Assembly (NCBI GenBank): GCA_020628095.1
Contig: JAHDFP010000025.1
Location: 1-33,470 of the forward strand
Direction: 5' to 3'
DNA from: Saprospiraceae bacterium
GTDB lineage: Bacteria > Bacteroidota > Bacteroidia > Chitinophagales > Saprospiraceae
DNA length: 33,470 nt
Part shown: positions 1 to 8,038 of the stretch, in pieces
How the letters are laid out: every line of letters begins with the position of its first letter
Numbering within the stretch: position 1 is the first letter of the stretch
Program-made: the position numbers and the translations under genes
The notes under the pieces: model-generated
Databases searched by the model: none
The model's input: the letters and a program-made list of their open reading frames with translations, nothing else
Told to the model about the DNA's origin: nothing

Positions 1-30
1 CGACTTATAGTCGAAATCAAATCTACCGGC

Positions 31-258
31 TTATAGACGGTAGTAGTTTAATTTTTCATCCATTCTTTGAATAGCGATTAACGGCTCTATTGATTTCAAT
101 GCCGTTTTAAGCCGCCCAATTTCTTGGTCTTCTGATTCTACGTTTTTATCGATTGTTTCCAAACTTTCATTTGCAATGATTTTAAGCTCTTCAATATCTA
201 AATCCTCATATCCAATTTCTATTTGGTTATCATTCGTCAATTTGATAGCTTTAAGCAT
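31..258 (-). CDS. Small hypothetical protein, possibly a gene remnant
   Basis: This frame encodes 75 acidic residues with a predicted helical, coiled-coil-like character, and no signal peptide or membrane segment. I do not recognise a family. The ATG at 258 has a purine-rich AAGGGA just upstream, which could act as a ribosome site. The same frame stays open for 22 codons upstream of this ATG, back to a TGA at 325-327, and that extension reads like normal protein (motif YHPRTKDILELDW). A second short frame (359 to 276, starting MSCPRSVIPKRE) runs into the same region one base out of phase. The ORF may therefore be the 3' part of a gene broken by a frameshift near the A-rich run at 312-325. It lies downstream of the acetyltransferase gene on the same strand, 121 bases away. 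Confidence 0.4.
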   Translation of the reverse strand: MLKAIKLTNDNQIEIGYEDLDIEELKIIANESLETIDKNVESEDQEIGRLKTALKSIEPLIAIQRMDEKLNYYRL

Positions 259-379
259 TCCCTTGAGCTTCCAATCTAATTCAAGGATGTCTTTTGTTCT
301 TGGATGATATGACTGTTTTCTTTTTCACGCTTGGGTATAACTGATCGGGGACAAGACATCTCTTCCTAATTTGTCTACC

Positions 380-1558
380 CTACACCCGCCTGATCACCAT
401 TGCACTCGCACCACCACCACCATTACAGATAGCTGCAAGTCCCAGATTCGCTTCTTTGATCTGTAAGACATTAGTGAGGGTGGTGATAATCCTTGCACCT
501 GATGCACCGAGCGGATGACCGAGTGAGACCGAGCCACCGAGTATATTGACCTTATCAGGGTCGATGCCCATGATCTTATTATAGGCCAGTGTGACGACGC
601 TGAATGCCTCGTTGACCTCGTAGTAGTCTATGTCGTCTTTGGATAAGTTGGCTTGTGATAGGAGTTGCTCTGTGGCTTTGGTCGGGGCGGTGGTAAACCA
701 TTCTGGCTCATGGGCGGCATCGGTGTAGGAGACGATTTCGGCGATGGGCTGTAGACCGTGCTTTTGTACGGCGGATTCGCTGGCTAAGACCAGGGCAGCG
801 GCACCGTCATTTATAGTGGATGCGTTAGCTGCTGTGACAGTGCCTTCTTTGGAGAAAGCGGGTCTGAGTTTTGGTATTTTTTCAAATTTTACGCTTTTAT
901 ATTCCTCGTCTTCGTCTATGATAAGCGGATCACCTTTTCTTTGCGGCACTATGACGGGGACAATTTCATTTTTGAATAATCCGCTCTCTGTAGACTGCGC
1001 AGATCGTTGGTAGGACTGTATAGCGAAAGCATCTTGTTCTTCTCTGGTGATATTATATTTAGTTGCAGTAGCATCGGCGCAGGCACCCATGATGCATTCG
1101 TTATAGACATCTATAAGACCATCTTTTTGTAGGCCATCCACCAGCTCGCCACCACCGAACTTATGTCCGAAACGCGCCTTCGGCACGTAATAAGGTATCT
1201 GAGACATATTTTCCATACCACCAGCGACAATGATATCCTTATGTCCCAACGCAATACTCTGTGCGGCGAACATAACCGCCTTAGCACCAGAGGAGCAGAC
1301 CTTATTGATAGTGGTGCAAGGGACAGTATTAGGGATGCCGGCAAAGATAGAAGCCTGTCTCGCAGGGGCTTGCCCCAGATTAGCAGAGACAACGTTACCC
1401 ATGAATACTTCCTGCACCTGATCAGCAGCAACTTTAGCTCGGTCCAGTGCGCCTTGGATGGCATAAGACCCTAATTTAGTAGCAGATATGTTAGCAAACA
1501 TGCCACCAAATGAGCCAATAGGGGTTCTGACCGCCGAGACTATATATACTTTGTTCAT
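380..1558 (-). CDS. Acetyl-CoA C-acetyltransferase (thiolase)
   Basis: The 392-residue product is a thiolase that condenses two acetyl-CoA to acetoacetyl-CoA, or runs in reverse in fatty acid or ketone body breakdown. It is expected to be a cytosolic tetramer. Family marks are the N-terminal VYIVSAVRTPIGSFGG, the nucleophile Cys88 in NKVCSSG, GGMENMS near 113-119, the NEAF motif, His348 in GHPLGASGARI and the second catalytic Cys378 in CNGGGG. Length is normal for the family (about 390). The frame is open for 27 codons further upstream, but the ATG at 1558 is preferred because thiolases begin at this point. A perfect TAnnTTTG element at 1573-1580 also lies between the two candidate starts, so a transcript from it could not carry the longer form. 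The gene is divergent from the DUF6794-like gene. Biosynthetic versus degradative role cannot be told from sequence. Confidence 0.95.
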   Translation of the reverse strand: MNKVYIVSAVRTPIGSFGGMFANISATKLGSYAIQGALDRAKVAADQVQEVFMGNVVSANLGQAPARQASIFAGIPNTVPCTTINKVCSSGAKAVMFAAQSIALGHKDIIVAGGMENMSQIPYYVPKARFGHKFGGGELVDGLQKDGLIDVYNECIMGACADATATKYNITREEQDAFAIQSYQRSAQSTESGLFKNEIVPVIVPQRKGDPLIIDEDEEYKSVKFEKIPKLRPAFSKEGTVTAANASTINDGAAALVLASESAVQKHGLQPIAEIVSYTDAAHEPEWFTTAPTKATEQLLSQANLSKDDIDYYEVNEAFSVVTLAYNKIMGIDPDKVNILGGSVSLGHPLGASGARIITTLTNVLQIKEANLGLAAICNGGGGASAMVIRRV

Positions 1559-1572
1559 GATCTTTTTTTTTG

Positions 1573-1580
1573 CAAATGTA
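1573..1580 (-). promoter_or_regulatory. Putative Bacteroidota -7 promoter element of the thiolase gene
   Basis: On the minus strand the bases read TACATTTG, an exact match to the Bacteroidota sigma-ABfr -7 consensus TAnnTTTG. It sits 14 bases upstream of the ATG at 1558, which would give a very short leader. A TTG occurs at 1596-1594, but its 13-base spacing is shorter than the usual distance to a -33 box, so only the -7 element is supported. Confidence 0.4.
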
Positions 1581-1714
1581 AGGAAGAGTGGAGCAACTTT
1601 GTTCTGAGAATAGGCATGACCTGAGACAACTTTGGTCAAATCTTTGTTAAAGTAAAGGATAGGATAATATTCTTAACGGATATAAGCGTATATCATATAG
1701 TACAATAGTAAAGA

Positions 1715-2200
1715 ATGAAAACCATTATTGTCTTTTTCTTTTTATCTATAATATCAATGGCTACGTTGACTGCCCAGTCAGACTATTATCCTGCTGGTGA
1801 GCAACAGTTGGACTCTCTATACCAAGCTAATATCACCAAATCCAGAATCAACGATATCTACATTCCCAGGAATCTCAAAGACGCCCACAGAAGGCTAGAA
1901 CGTGAGACACCTGCTGACGCCAAGAGCAAATTTAAGGCGGCTGAGGATGGTAAAGAGGTGAGCAAAAAGCTACATTATGGTATAGGGAGGTGGATGATCG
2001 TCAATTGGAACTTTTACGAAGGGTCTAGGTTATCTCATAGTATCAAGAAGATGGGCGTGTCCCATCCTGATGATATTGCGCAGTTTATCCTAAGGACATT
2101 TCATAATTATCTCAATGAGAGACCGTTGGACGAGGAGAAGATCATCAAAGAGTTGCTTACAGAAAGAAAAAAAGAAATAGATTACCTGATCAGAAACTAA
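1715..2200 (+). CDS. Secreted DUF6794-like protein
   Basis: The product is 161 residues with a clear signal peptide (hydrophobic stretch at 3-18, cleavage likely after TAQ at about 21), so it is exported to the periplasm or beyond. The mature part is hydrophilic and charged. It contains the signature LHYGIGRWMIVNWNFYEGSR around 105-124, then SHPDDIAQFILRTFHNYL. This pattern (gIG.W...NW...GSRL...hPDDi...il..yh.yL) resembles the DUF6794 family of unknown function that is common in Bacteroidota. No catalytic residues can be assigned. It lies 103 bases upstream of topA on the same strand, with a putative topA promoter between them, so it is probably a separate transcription unit. The family assignment is from memory of the pattern. 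Confidence 0.8.
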   Translation: MKTIIVFFFLSIISMATLTAQSDYYPAGEQQLDSLYQANITKSRINDIYIPRNLKDAHRRLERETPADAKSKFKAAEDGKEVSKKLHYGIGRWMIVNWNFYEGSRLSHSIKKMGVSHPDDIAQFILRTFHNYLNERPLDEEKIIKELLTERKKEIDYLIRN

Positions 2201-2252
2201 CGGCACAAATAATTTTATCGGTCGCGGCTCATAGACAGTTAAAATGAAATTC

Positions 2253-2260
2253 TACATTTG
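2253..2260 (+). promoter_or_regulatory. Putative -7 promoter element of topA
   Basis: TACATTTG matches TAnnTTTG exactly and lies 43 bases before the topA ATG. No convincing TTG -33 box is present about 20 bases further upstream, so the call rests on the -7 element and its position in the intergenic gap. Confidence 0.4.
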
Positions 2261-2303
2261 TTGTTCGAAAACCTGAAAAGAGACTTTAAAAAGAGAAAGT
2301 TGG

Positions 2304-4877
2304 ATGTCTAAGAAATTACTTATTGTCGAGTCCCCAGCCAAAGCCAAGACAATCAATAAATATTTAGGAAAAGATTTTGTAGTCAAGTCGAGTTACGGTC
2401 ACATCCGAGATTTGGATCGTGGTAATAAGGGCATTGATAAGGAAAACAAATTTAAGCCTAATTACGTCGTACAAGACAACAAGAAAAGGGTTGTCAAAGA
2501 ACTAAAAGATACACTCAAAACCTGCAACGAAGTCTGGCTCGCAACGGATGAGGACCGTGAGGGAGAAGCCATATCCTGGCATCTGTGCGAGGTATTAGGT
2601 CTGGACGAAGATACGACCAAGCGAATAGTCTTCCGTGAGATTACCAAGCCAGCGATACAAAAAGCCGTAGAAAATCCAAGGACCGTCGATAAGAATATGG
2701 TCGATGCGCAGCAGGCGAGGCGTGTGTTGGATAGATTGGTGGGATTTGAGTTGTCAGAGATATTATGGAGGAAGGTAAAAGGTAAACTCAGCGCAGGTCG
2801 GGTACAATCTGTGGCTGTCAAGCTCATCGTGGATCGAGAAAGAGAAATCAATGCCTACGAGAGTAAACCATTTTTTAAAGTACAAGCTGTATTCAAAGTA
2901 AAGAATAAGCAAGGCAAGATGGTCGAGCTTAATGCGGAGCTCAATAAGAGGTTATCGCAACTGGATGAGGCCGAGACTTTGCTTAATAGTCTTATCGACT
3001 CGGACTATACGATCTCTGATATTAAGGTCAAACCTGCTAAGAGAAAGCCAGCAGCACCATTTACGACCTCGACCTTGCAGCAAGAGGCAAGTCGTAAGCT
3101 ATATTTCAGCGTTAACCGTACAATGTCCGCTGCTCAGAAGCTATACGAGGCAGGTCACATATCATATATGAGGACAGATTCGACTAGTCTGAGCGAAACA
3201 GCGATAAAAGGAATAGAAAAAGAAGTCATATCCAGATACGGAGAAAAATACGCGCAGGTAAGACGATTCAAGAGTAAAGACTCTAATGCGCAAGAGGCGC
3301 ACGAAGCCATCAGACCTACTAATTTTGGTAATGACATCGTCGGTGGTGATAATGATATGATGCGTCTTTACCAGTTGATCTGGAAAAGAGCTGTCGCCAG
3401 CCAGATGGCAGATGCACAACTCGAAAAGACCACTGTTGAGATAAAAACTAAGAACGACGATATTTTTCAGGCTCAGGGAGAGGTGCTAAAGTTTGACGGT
3501 TTTCTTAAGCTCTATATGGAGTCTAAGGACGAAGATAGCGAAGAAGACACCAAGGGTATCTTGCCTCCATTAACAGTAGGGCAAAAACTGAATCTACAGC
3601 ATATCAAAGCCATCGAAAGATTCACGAGACCTCCAGCGCGATTTACAGAGGCAAGTCTGGTCAAAAAATTAGAGGAGTTAGGTATCGGAAGGCCATCTAC
3701 TTATGCGCCGACCATTACTAAGATCATGGAGAAGGGACGTGGTTATGTGACTAAAGAGAGCCGAGAAGGGAAGCAAAGGTTATATAAAGTGGTGACTTTG
3801 CAAGATGGAAAAGTGCAGACAGAGGATGCCTCCGAGACGACGGGTGCGACCAGTAATAGGTTGTATCCTTCTGATCTGGGTATGTTAGTCGTGGATTTTC
3901 TAAGTGAGCATTTCGAAAATATAATGACTTACAGCTTTACTGCCGAGATAGAAAATAAGCTGGACGAAATAGCTAATGGTCAGGAGGATTGGCATAATAT
4001 GATAGAGGATTTTTATGGTCCTTTTCATAAGGTAGTAGAGGATACTATAGAAAATGCACAGCGTGTCAAGGGTAGGAGAGACCTCGGCAAAGATCCAGAA
4101 TCAGGTAATACCGTATTAGCACAGATGACAAGATATGGTCCAGTCGTTCAGATCGGTACAGTAGAAGAAGTCGGTGAGGAAGGTAAGCCGAGGTTTGCCA
4201 GTCTTAAGGTGGGACAGTCTATAGAGACGATTTCTTACGAAGAAGCGATGGAGCTATTCAAGCTGCCTATCAATCTTGGCGAGTACGAAGACCTGCCTGT
4301 CAGCGTCAACGCAGGGCGCTACGGTCCCTATGTCAAGTGGAACGAAAAATTTATGTCTTTAGCCAAGGACGAAGATCCTTTGACACTCACTTTTGAGCGT
4401 GCTGTACAGCTGATAGAAGATCGTAAAAAGCAAGACGCGCCAGTCGGCTCATATAAAGGACATGATATAACGAAGGGCAAAGGAAGATTCGGTCCTTTCC
4501 TTAAGTGGCAAGACTTTTTTATCAATATTCCTAAAAGATTCGATCCTAATAATCTGACGACAGAAGAAATGCACGAACTGGTCGAGGCAAAAATCGTCAA
4601 AGAAGCTAACCGCTATATTGTGCAATGGACCGATGATAAAATTGCTCTGGAAAATGGAAGATGGGGACCATTCATCAGGTATAAAAAGAAGTCTTACAAG
4701 CTTCCGCGAAAAGAAAACGGAGACCGCTATAATGCAGAAGAGGCTAAAGAGTTATTTACGCTAGAAGAGTGTAAGAAAATTCTAATGGAAGAGGGCGCGA
4801 CAGGTATCAAATTAGCTGGTGAAAAGAAAGCAAAGAAAAAGGCCACAAAAAAGAAAGCGACTAAGAAGGCTAAGTAG
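2304..4877 (+). CDS. topA: DNA topoisomerase I (type IA)
   Basis: The 857-residue enzyme relaxes negatively supercoiled DNA by a transient 5'-phosphotyrosine break. The N-terminal Toprim domain has Glu9 in LLIVESPAK and the metal-binding triad Asp82, Asp84, Glu86 in ATDEDREGEA. The active-site tyrosine is Tyr288 in ISYMRTDST, followed by the conserved GRPSTYAPTI motif of the central toroid. The C-terminal third lacks the four-cysteine zinc ribbons of E. coli TopA. It instead carries at least four related repeats with a core G(R)(Y/F/W)GP: TRYGPVVQIG, AGRYGPYVKWN, KGRFGPFLKWQ and NGRWGPFIRYK. It ends in a lysine/alanine-rich tail (about the last 20 residues), likely binding DNA non-specifically. 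The length is usual for Bacteroidota TopA. The gene converges on the higBA pair, with 20 bases between stop codons. Confidence 0.98.
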   Translation: MSKKLLIVESPAKAKTINKYLGKDFVVKSSYGHIRDLDRGNKGIDKENKFKPNYVVQDNKKRVVKELKDTLKTCNEVWLATDEDREGEAISWHLCEVLGLDEDTTKRIVFREITKPAIQKAVENPRTVDKNMVDAQQARRVLDRLVGFELSEILWRKVKGKLSAGRVQSVAVKLIVDREREINAYESKPFFKVQAVFKVKNKQGKMVELNAELNKRLSQLDEAETLLNSLIDSDYTISDIKVKPAKRKPAAPFTTSTLQQEASRKLYFSVNRTMSAAQKLYEAGHISYMRTDSTSLSETAIKGIEKEVISRYGEKYAQVRRFKSKDSNAQEAHEAIRPTNFGNDIVGGDNDMMRLYQLIWKRAVASQMADAQLEKTTVEIKTKNDDIFQAQGEVLKFDGFLKLYMESKDEDSEEDTKGILPPLTVGQKLNLQHIKAIERFTRPPARFTEASLVKKLEELGIGRPSTYAPTITKIMEKGRGYVTKESREGKQRLYKVVTLQDGKVQTEDASETTGATSNRLYPSDLGMLVVDFLSEHFENIMTYSFTAEIENKLDEIANGQEDWHNMIEDFYGPFHKVVEDTIENAQRVKGRRDLGKDPESGNTVLAQMTRYGPVVQIGTVEEVGEEGKPRFASLKVGQSIETISYEEAMELFKLPINLGEYEDLPVSVNAGRYGPYVKWNEKFMSLAKDEDPLTLTFERAVQLIEDRKKQDAPVGSYKGHDITKGKGRFGPFLKWQDFFINIPKRFDPNNLTTEEMHELVEAKIVKEANRYIVQWTDDKIALENGRWGPFIRYKKKSYKLPRKENGDRYNAEEAKELFTLEECKKILMEEGATGIKLAGEKKAKKKATKKKATKKAK

Positions 4878-4897
4878 GCATATTGGCAATCAGCTAA

Positions 4898-5296
4898 TTA
4901 GGCCGATTGTCTGATCTTTGGTTTGGTGTTTTTGAGCTTATATGGTTTGCTAAACGCTGATGGATTCATACAGAATCTCTCCGCAAGTCTATTGACCATC
5001 GCTTTGCTAATATTTCTTCTATAATTGAGAATGTCAGTAATAAGTTGTCTCGACACATTCAGTTGTTTGGCGAGTTGAGATTTGTTTAGGTTATTCTCAT
5101 CTATAAGATACTGAATCATTTCAACTGGATTCATGGCTTTAGGTCTTTCTATAGTCCTATTTTCATATTCGTCAATAAGTATCTCTATAAGTTCTATTTC
5201 TTCAATGTGAGCTTCGTAGTCCTCAAAAGTGAATTTCTCATGTAGATCACAGTATTGATTATACTGTTCCATCGTTTTTATTTTCTTGTACTTCAT
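4898..5296 (-). CDS. higA: HigA-type antitoxin (XRE helix-turn-helix)
   Basis: The product is 132 residues and should bind and neutralise the adjacent HigB-type toxin and repress the operon. Residues about 60-110 form a Cro/C1-type helix-turn-helix: NKSQLAKQLNVSRQLITDIL is a clear HTH, followed by NYRRNISKAMVNRLAERF typical of HigA antitoxins. The N-terminal 55 residues are acidic and helical and probably contact the toxin. The ATG at 5296 overlaps the toxin stop codon (ATGA, 4 bases), so translation is likely coupled. The toxin-first order is the usual HigBA arrangement and the opposite of most type II systems. The gene is convergent with topA. HigA assignment is confident at family level; activity is inferred. 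Confidence 0.9.
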   Translation of the reverse strand: MKYKKIKTMEQYNQYCDLHEKFTFEDYEAHIEEIELIEILIDEYENRTIERPKAMNPVEMIQYLIDENNLNKSQLAKQLNVSRQLITDILNYRRNISKAMVNRLAERFCMNPSAFSKPYKLKNTKPKIRQSA

Positions 5297-5637
5297 CTTT
5301 TCACATTTTTAAACATATCTACATTGCAAACGTCTACAGAGTCGTATTGCTTATGTGTTCCTACAAATTTTATATAAAGAACAGTTTCTTTTATTGCGAA
5401 AAAATAGCCCACTATGAGTCTATACTTGTTCTGACCAATGTTGAAAACGATCCTTGTTGTATTCGGTTTTTTGCAGGTAACTAAATCAGAATTGTTAAAT
5501 GATTGAATAATTTCTTGAGGCGTTGACCAATCTGCTTCGTTCACCACTTCATAAAATCTGTGAAATGCCTTGAGCATTTTTCTATCTGATTGGCAATGTT
5601 CTATCACATTCTTCCATTTGATTAGTCTAACCCTCAC
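5293..5637 (-). CDS. higB: HigB-type toxin (mRNA interferase)
   Basis: The product is 114 residues and belongs to the HigB_toxin family, RelE-fold ribosome-dependent mRNA interferases. Characteristic motifs are FNIGQNKYRLIVGY (about 79-92) and VLYIKFVGTHKQYD (about 100-113 in the aligned family, near the C-terminus). Before them comes ADWSTPQEIIQSFNNSD, a typical N-terminal half. The start is a GTG at 5637; no ATG lies near the expected family start, and the next in-frame Met would remove the first helix. It is the first gene of a two-gene operon, overlapping higA by 4 bases. A TATATTAG box and an AATATAATATT palindrome lie just upstream. All usual family features are present, with no sign of decay. 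Toxicity is not shown by sequence. Confidence 0.88.
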   Translation of the reverse strand: MRVRLIKWKNVIEHCQSDRKMLKAFHRFYEVVNEADWSTPQEIIQSFNNSDLVTCKKPNTTRIVFNIGQNKYRLIVGYFFAIKETVLYIKFVGTHKQYDSVDVCNVDMFKNVKR

Positions 5638-5641
5638 AATG

Positions 5642-5672
5642 CTAATATAATATTTTGAGAAGTTGTACGCAA
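5642..5672 (-). promoter_or_regulatory. Putative higBA promoter and overlapping operator palindrome
   Basis: On the minus strand TTG (5672-5670) is followed after 20 bases by TATATTAG (5649-5642), which differs from TAnnTTTG at one fixed position. The perfect palindrome AATAT-A-ATATT (5644-5654) overlaps this -7 box, a position suited to autorepression by HigA. Transcription would start at or very near the GTG at 5637, implying little or no leader. Confidence 0.35.
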
Positions 5673-5685
5673 GATGATTACACTA

Positions 5686-6783
5686 TTAGCTGTTCTTCAT
5701 AATCAAATTGCATATATCCTCAGCGACCCTTCGACTTGTCTGACCATCACCCAGAGAACGTCTTATTTTTAGATAGGCTTCTTTTATACTTTCAAGGTTT
5801 TTGGCTAGTATTAGCTGTTTGAAGGATTCTTCTAAGGCGAGGGTATTAAAAGCATCTTGAAGTAACTCCGTGACCACTTCTTTCTGGGCTATGATATTGA
5901 CTAAAGAGATATAGTCTGTTTTCACAAGTTGCTTACCTATGGCAAAACTTAGGGAATTGGTTTTGTAGATAACTATCTGAGGTACATTATGTAAGGCTAA
6001 TTCCAGTGTTGTCGTTCCGCTGCAGGCGATGGCGACATCTATGTCTTTCATTACCTCATAAGATTGGTCATAGATGATGTCCAGATTTTGAGCATACTGG
6101 TTGATATGATCGAGATAGAAAGACTTTTCTATATGACTCACCCCTGCAATGACAAATTGATAATCGGGCTTGGATATCGCGAAATCGACCATGATCGGTA
6201 GATGTCTTTTTATTTCTTGTTTTCGGCTGCCCGGGAAGAGACCTACCTTTTTTATTTCTTCTTCTTGGTTTTGGGGATAGTGTGAGATAATTTCTATCAG
6301 AGGATGTCCGTGGTATATACATGGCGTGTCCAGATTGAGATAATATCCTTTCTCGAATGGCAGTATGACAAAGAACAGATCTATATTATCTCTGAGTATC
6401 CGATGCCGACTCTCTTTCCAAGCCCATAACTGCGGCGATATGTAATATGCAATGGGATAGCCTTGTTTTTTGAGCCATTTGGATAACCGCAGATTAAATC
6501 CTGGATAATCTATAAGAATAACTATGTCAGGATCAAACTCCTTGATGCTATAATGGGCAAAAGAAAAAAGCTCTCTGATTTTGAAAGCGTTTTTGGCCAC
6601 TTCCACAAAACCCATGAATGCCGTTTCTTTTAGAGATTTGAGTTGACCTGAGGAAATGTCTTTCATCTTATCACCACCCCAAAATCTGAATTGTGCCTCT
6701 GTGTCTATGGTCTTAATCTCGCTCATGAGCATACTACCATAAAGATCCCCAGAGGATTCTCCTGCTATGATATAGTATTTCAT
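5686..6783 (-). CDS. lpxB: Lipid-A-disaccharide synthase
   Basis: This 365-residue GT19 glycosyltransferase joins UDP-2,3-diacylglucosamine and lipid X to make the lipid A disaccharide. It is a peripheral inner-membrane enzyme of the Raetz pathway. Marks are the N-terminal IIAGESSGDLYGS, the FWGGDKM segment, YPGFNLRLSKWLKK, YYISPQLWAWKESR, the nucleotide-binding LFPGSRKQEI and the C-terminal CSGTTTLELALHNVPQIVIYKT. Length is close to the usual 370-380. It is the last gene of a minus-strand operon surE - membrane protein - lpxB, starting 42 bases after the stop of the small membrane protein. This arrangement ties it to envelope biogenesis. No other lpx gene lies in the window. Confidence 0.97.
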   Translation of the reverse strand: MKYYIIAGESSGDLYGSMLMSEIKTIDTEAQFRFWGGDKMKDISSGQLKSLKETAFMGFVEVAKNAFKIRELFSFAHYSIKEFDPDIVILIDYPGFNLRLSKWLKKQGYPIAYYISPQLWAWKESRHRILRDNIDLFFVILPFEKGYYLNLDTPCIYHGHPLIEIISHYPQNQEEEIKKVGLFPGSRKQEIKRHLPIMVDFAISKPDYQFVIAGVSHIEKSFYLDHINQYAQNLDIIYDQSYEVMKDIDVAIACSGTTTLELALHNVPQIVIYKTNSLSFAIGKQLVKTDYISLVNIIAQKEVVTELLQDAFNTLALEESFKQLILAKNLESIKEAYLKIRRSLGDGQTSRRVAEDICNLIMKNS

Positions 6784-6825
6784 ATCAAGATATTGTTAAC
6801 ACCAAACGCGCAGTGAGTACTGTGG

Positions 6826-7143
6826 TCAATTTATAAAAAGGCTAGATGCGAAATATAAGACCCACATCGTACAATAGAAAAAGGTGGCTATCATCACACC
6901 TTTCTGGATAGCATTGTAATAGCGATTATTCAAAAATTGAATAGGAATAATATTAAAACATATTCCGATCAGTGCCATCGTACGCAATCTTTTACCAGAA
7001 CTACCTAAAGTCACTTCGTCCATCATACCCATATCTGTTAGAATAGAGAATATGGCATCCACTGCCAGATAACCGAGTACAGGGACAGTCACACCGATGA
7101 GTAATCCCATCCAGATTGAATTATTTTCTCTGAGTACGCGCAT
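6826..7143 (-). CDS. Small inner-membrane protein of the surE-lpxB operon
   Basis: The product is 105 residues with three probable membrane helices at about 10-34, 53-70 and 82-103, short loops and no recognised domain or catalytic motif. The N-terminus (MRVLRENNSIWMG) is basic and there is no cleavable signal, so the first helix is probably a signal anchor. The start lies 8 bases after the surE stop and the stop is 42 bases before lpxB, so it is almost certainly cotranscribed with both. I do not recognise the family. Placement between a nucleotidase and a lipid A synthase suggests an envelope role, but this is inference only. Confidence 0.8.
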   Translation of the reverse strand: MRVLRENNSIWMGLLIGVTVPVLGYLAVDAIFSILTDMGMMDEVTLGSSGKRLRTMALIGICFNIIPIQFLNNRYYNAIQKGVMIATFFYCTMWVLYFASSLFIN

Positions 7144-7151
7144 GTTTTCTT

Positions 7152-7922
7152 TTATATCTCAAAGTAGTCAATTTGCTCCATAACACTATAATCAGTCAAA
7201 TCATGCATGGAGGGTACAATTGAGACATACCCATTTTTGAGAGCCCACAGATCAGACGCTTCATCTAACTCCTTATTGACAAACTTACCGTCTAACCAGT
7301 AATATTTACCTCCTCTAGGATCGCTGCCTTCCTGATAGTTTTCTACCCAATTGCCAGCCCCTTGCTTACATATTTTAGTTCCTTTGATATATGATAAAGG
7401 TAGTTTAGGGATGTTGACATTGAGCAGTAGACCTTTTCCTTTTGAGGTATTCGCCAGCATTTGTTCTATCAGTTTTTTGGCATAATCCTGAGAAGCCGAA
7501 AAATCTGCCTCTTGAGAATAGTCTAATAAAGAGAACCCGATGGCGTTAATACGATCTATACTCGCTTCCATCGCCGCCGACATGGTACCGCTGTATATGA
7601 TATTGATGGCGGCATTAGAGCCATGATTAATCCCTGATACACATATATCAAAGTCATGATCTGGGAATAGTACATTTTTAGCCAGTTTGACACAATCTAC
7701 TGGTGTCCCAGAGCAAGCATAAGACTCGACACCGTCAAATTGTTTTACTTTTTTGAGTCGGATAGGAGAGGTGATCGTTATGGCGTGGCCTTGACCTGAT
7801 TGTGGTTTGTCAGGAGCGACGACATAAGCGTCACCGATTTCTTTGGCAACTTCTATCAAGGCTTTGATACCGGGAGCAAAGATGCCATCGTCGTTAGTCA
7901 CTAATATTTGGGGTCTATCCAT
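7152..7922 (-). CDS. surE: 5'/3'-nucleotidase SurE
   Basis: The product is a 256-residue metal-dependent nucleoside monophosphate phosphatase of the SurE family, cytosolic, acting in nucleotide salvage and stationary-phase survival. The metal-binding motif ILVTNDDGIFAPG lies at 6-18 with the adjacent acidic pair Asp11-Asp12. SGTPVDCVKLA and SGINHGSNAAINIIYSGT, with the metal-ligand Asn/Ser residues, follow at the expected distances. Length matches the family (about 250). It is the first gene of the minus-strand surE - membrane protein - lpxB unit and is divergent from hemH, separated by 116 bases. A CATATTTG sequence at 7946-7939 on the minus strand resembles a -7 box with one mismatch. Confidence 0.97.
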   Translation of the reverse strand: MDRPQILVTNDDGIFAPGIKALIEVAKEIGDAYVVAPDKPQSGQGHAITITSPIRLKKVKQFDGVESYACSGTPVDCVKLAKNVLFPDHDFDICVSGINHGSNAAINIIYSGTMSAAMEASIDRINAIGFSLLDYSQEADFSASQDYAKKLIEQMLANTSKGKGLLLNVNIPKLPLSYIKGTKICKQGAGNWVENYQEGSDPRGGKYYWLDGKFVNKELDEASDLWALKNGYVSIVPSMHDLTDYSVMEQIDYFEI

Positions 7923-8038
7923 TTTACATTTTGAGTTGCAAATATGGCGAAGGGATTCTTATTTTTTTACAAAATGATGTTACTTAAAACATATCCGATG
8001 ATTATCTGTTTCTTATTCTTGTATTAATAAAATTTACT

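Noticed and set aside
312-327. Programmed -1 frameshift joining the two short frames near position 320
   Set aside because: The A run is GAAAAAG and not in the phase of a classical slippery heptamer; mutation or chance is more likely.
1559-1639. 27-residue N-terminal extension of the thiolase
   Set aside because: Thiolases begin at the ATG at 1558; the extension is not family-like and contains a perfect -7 promoter element.
4883-4905. Hairpin between topA and higA (GGCAATC with GATTGTC, 13-base loop)
   Set aside because: It is weak, contains a G-T pair, has no T tract on either strand and covers the higA stop, so it is not supported as a terminator.
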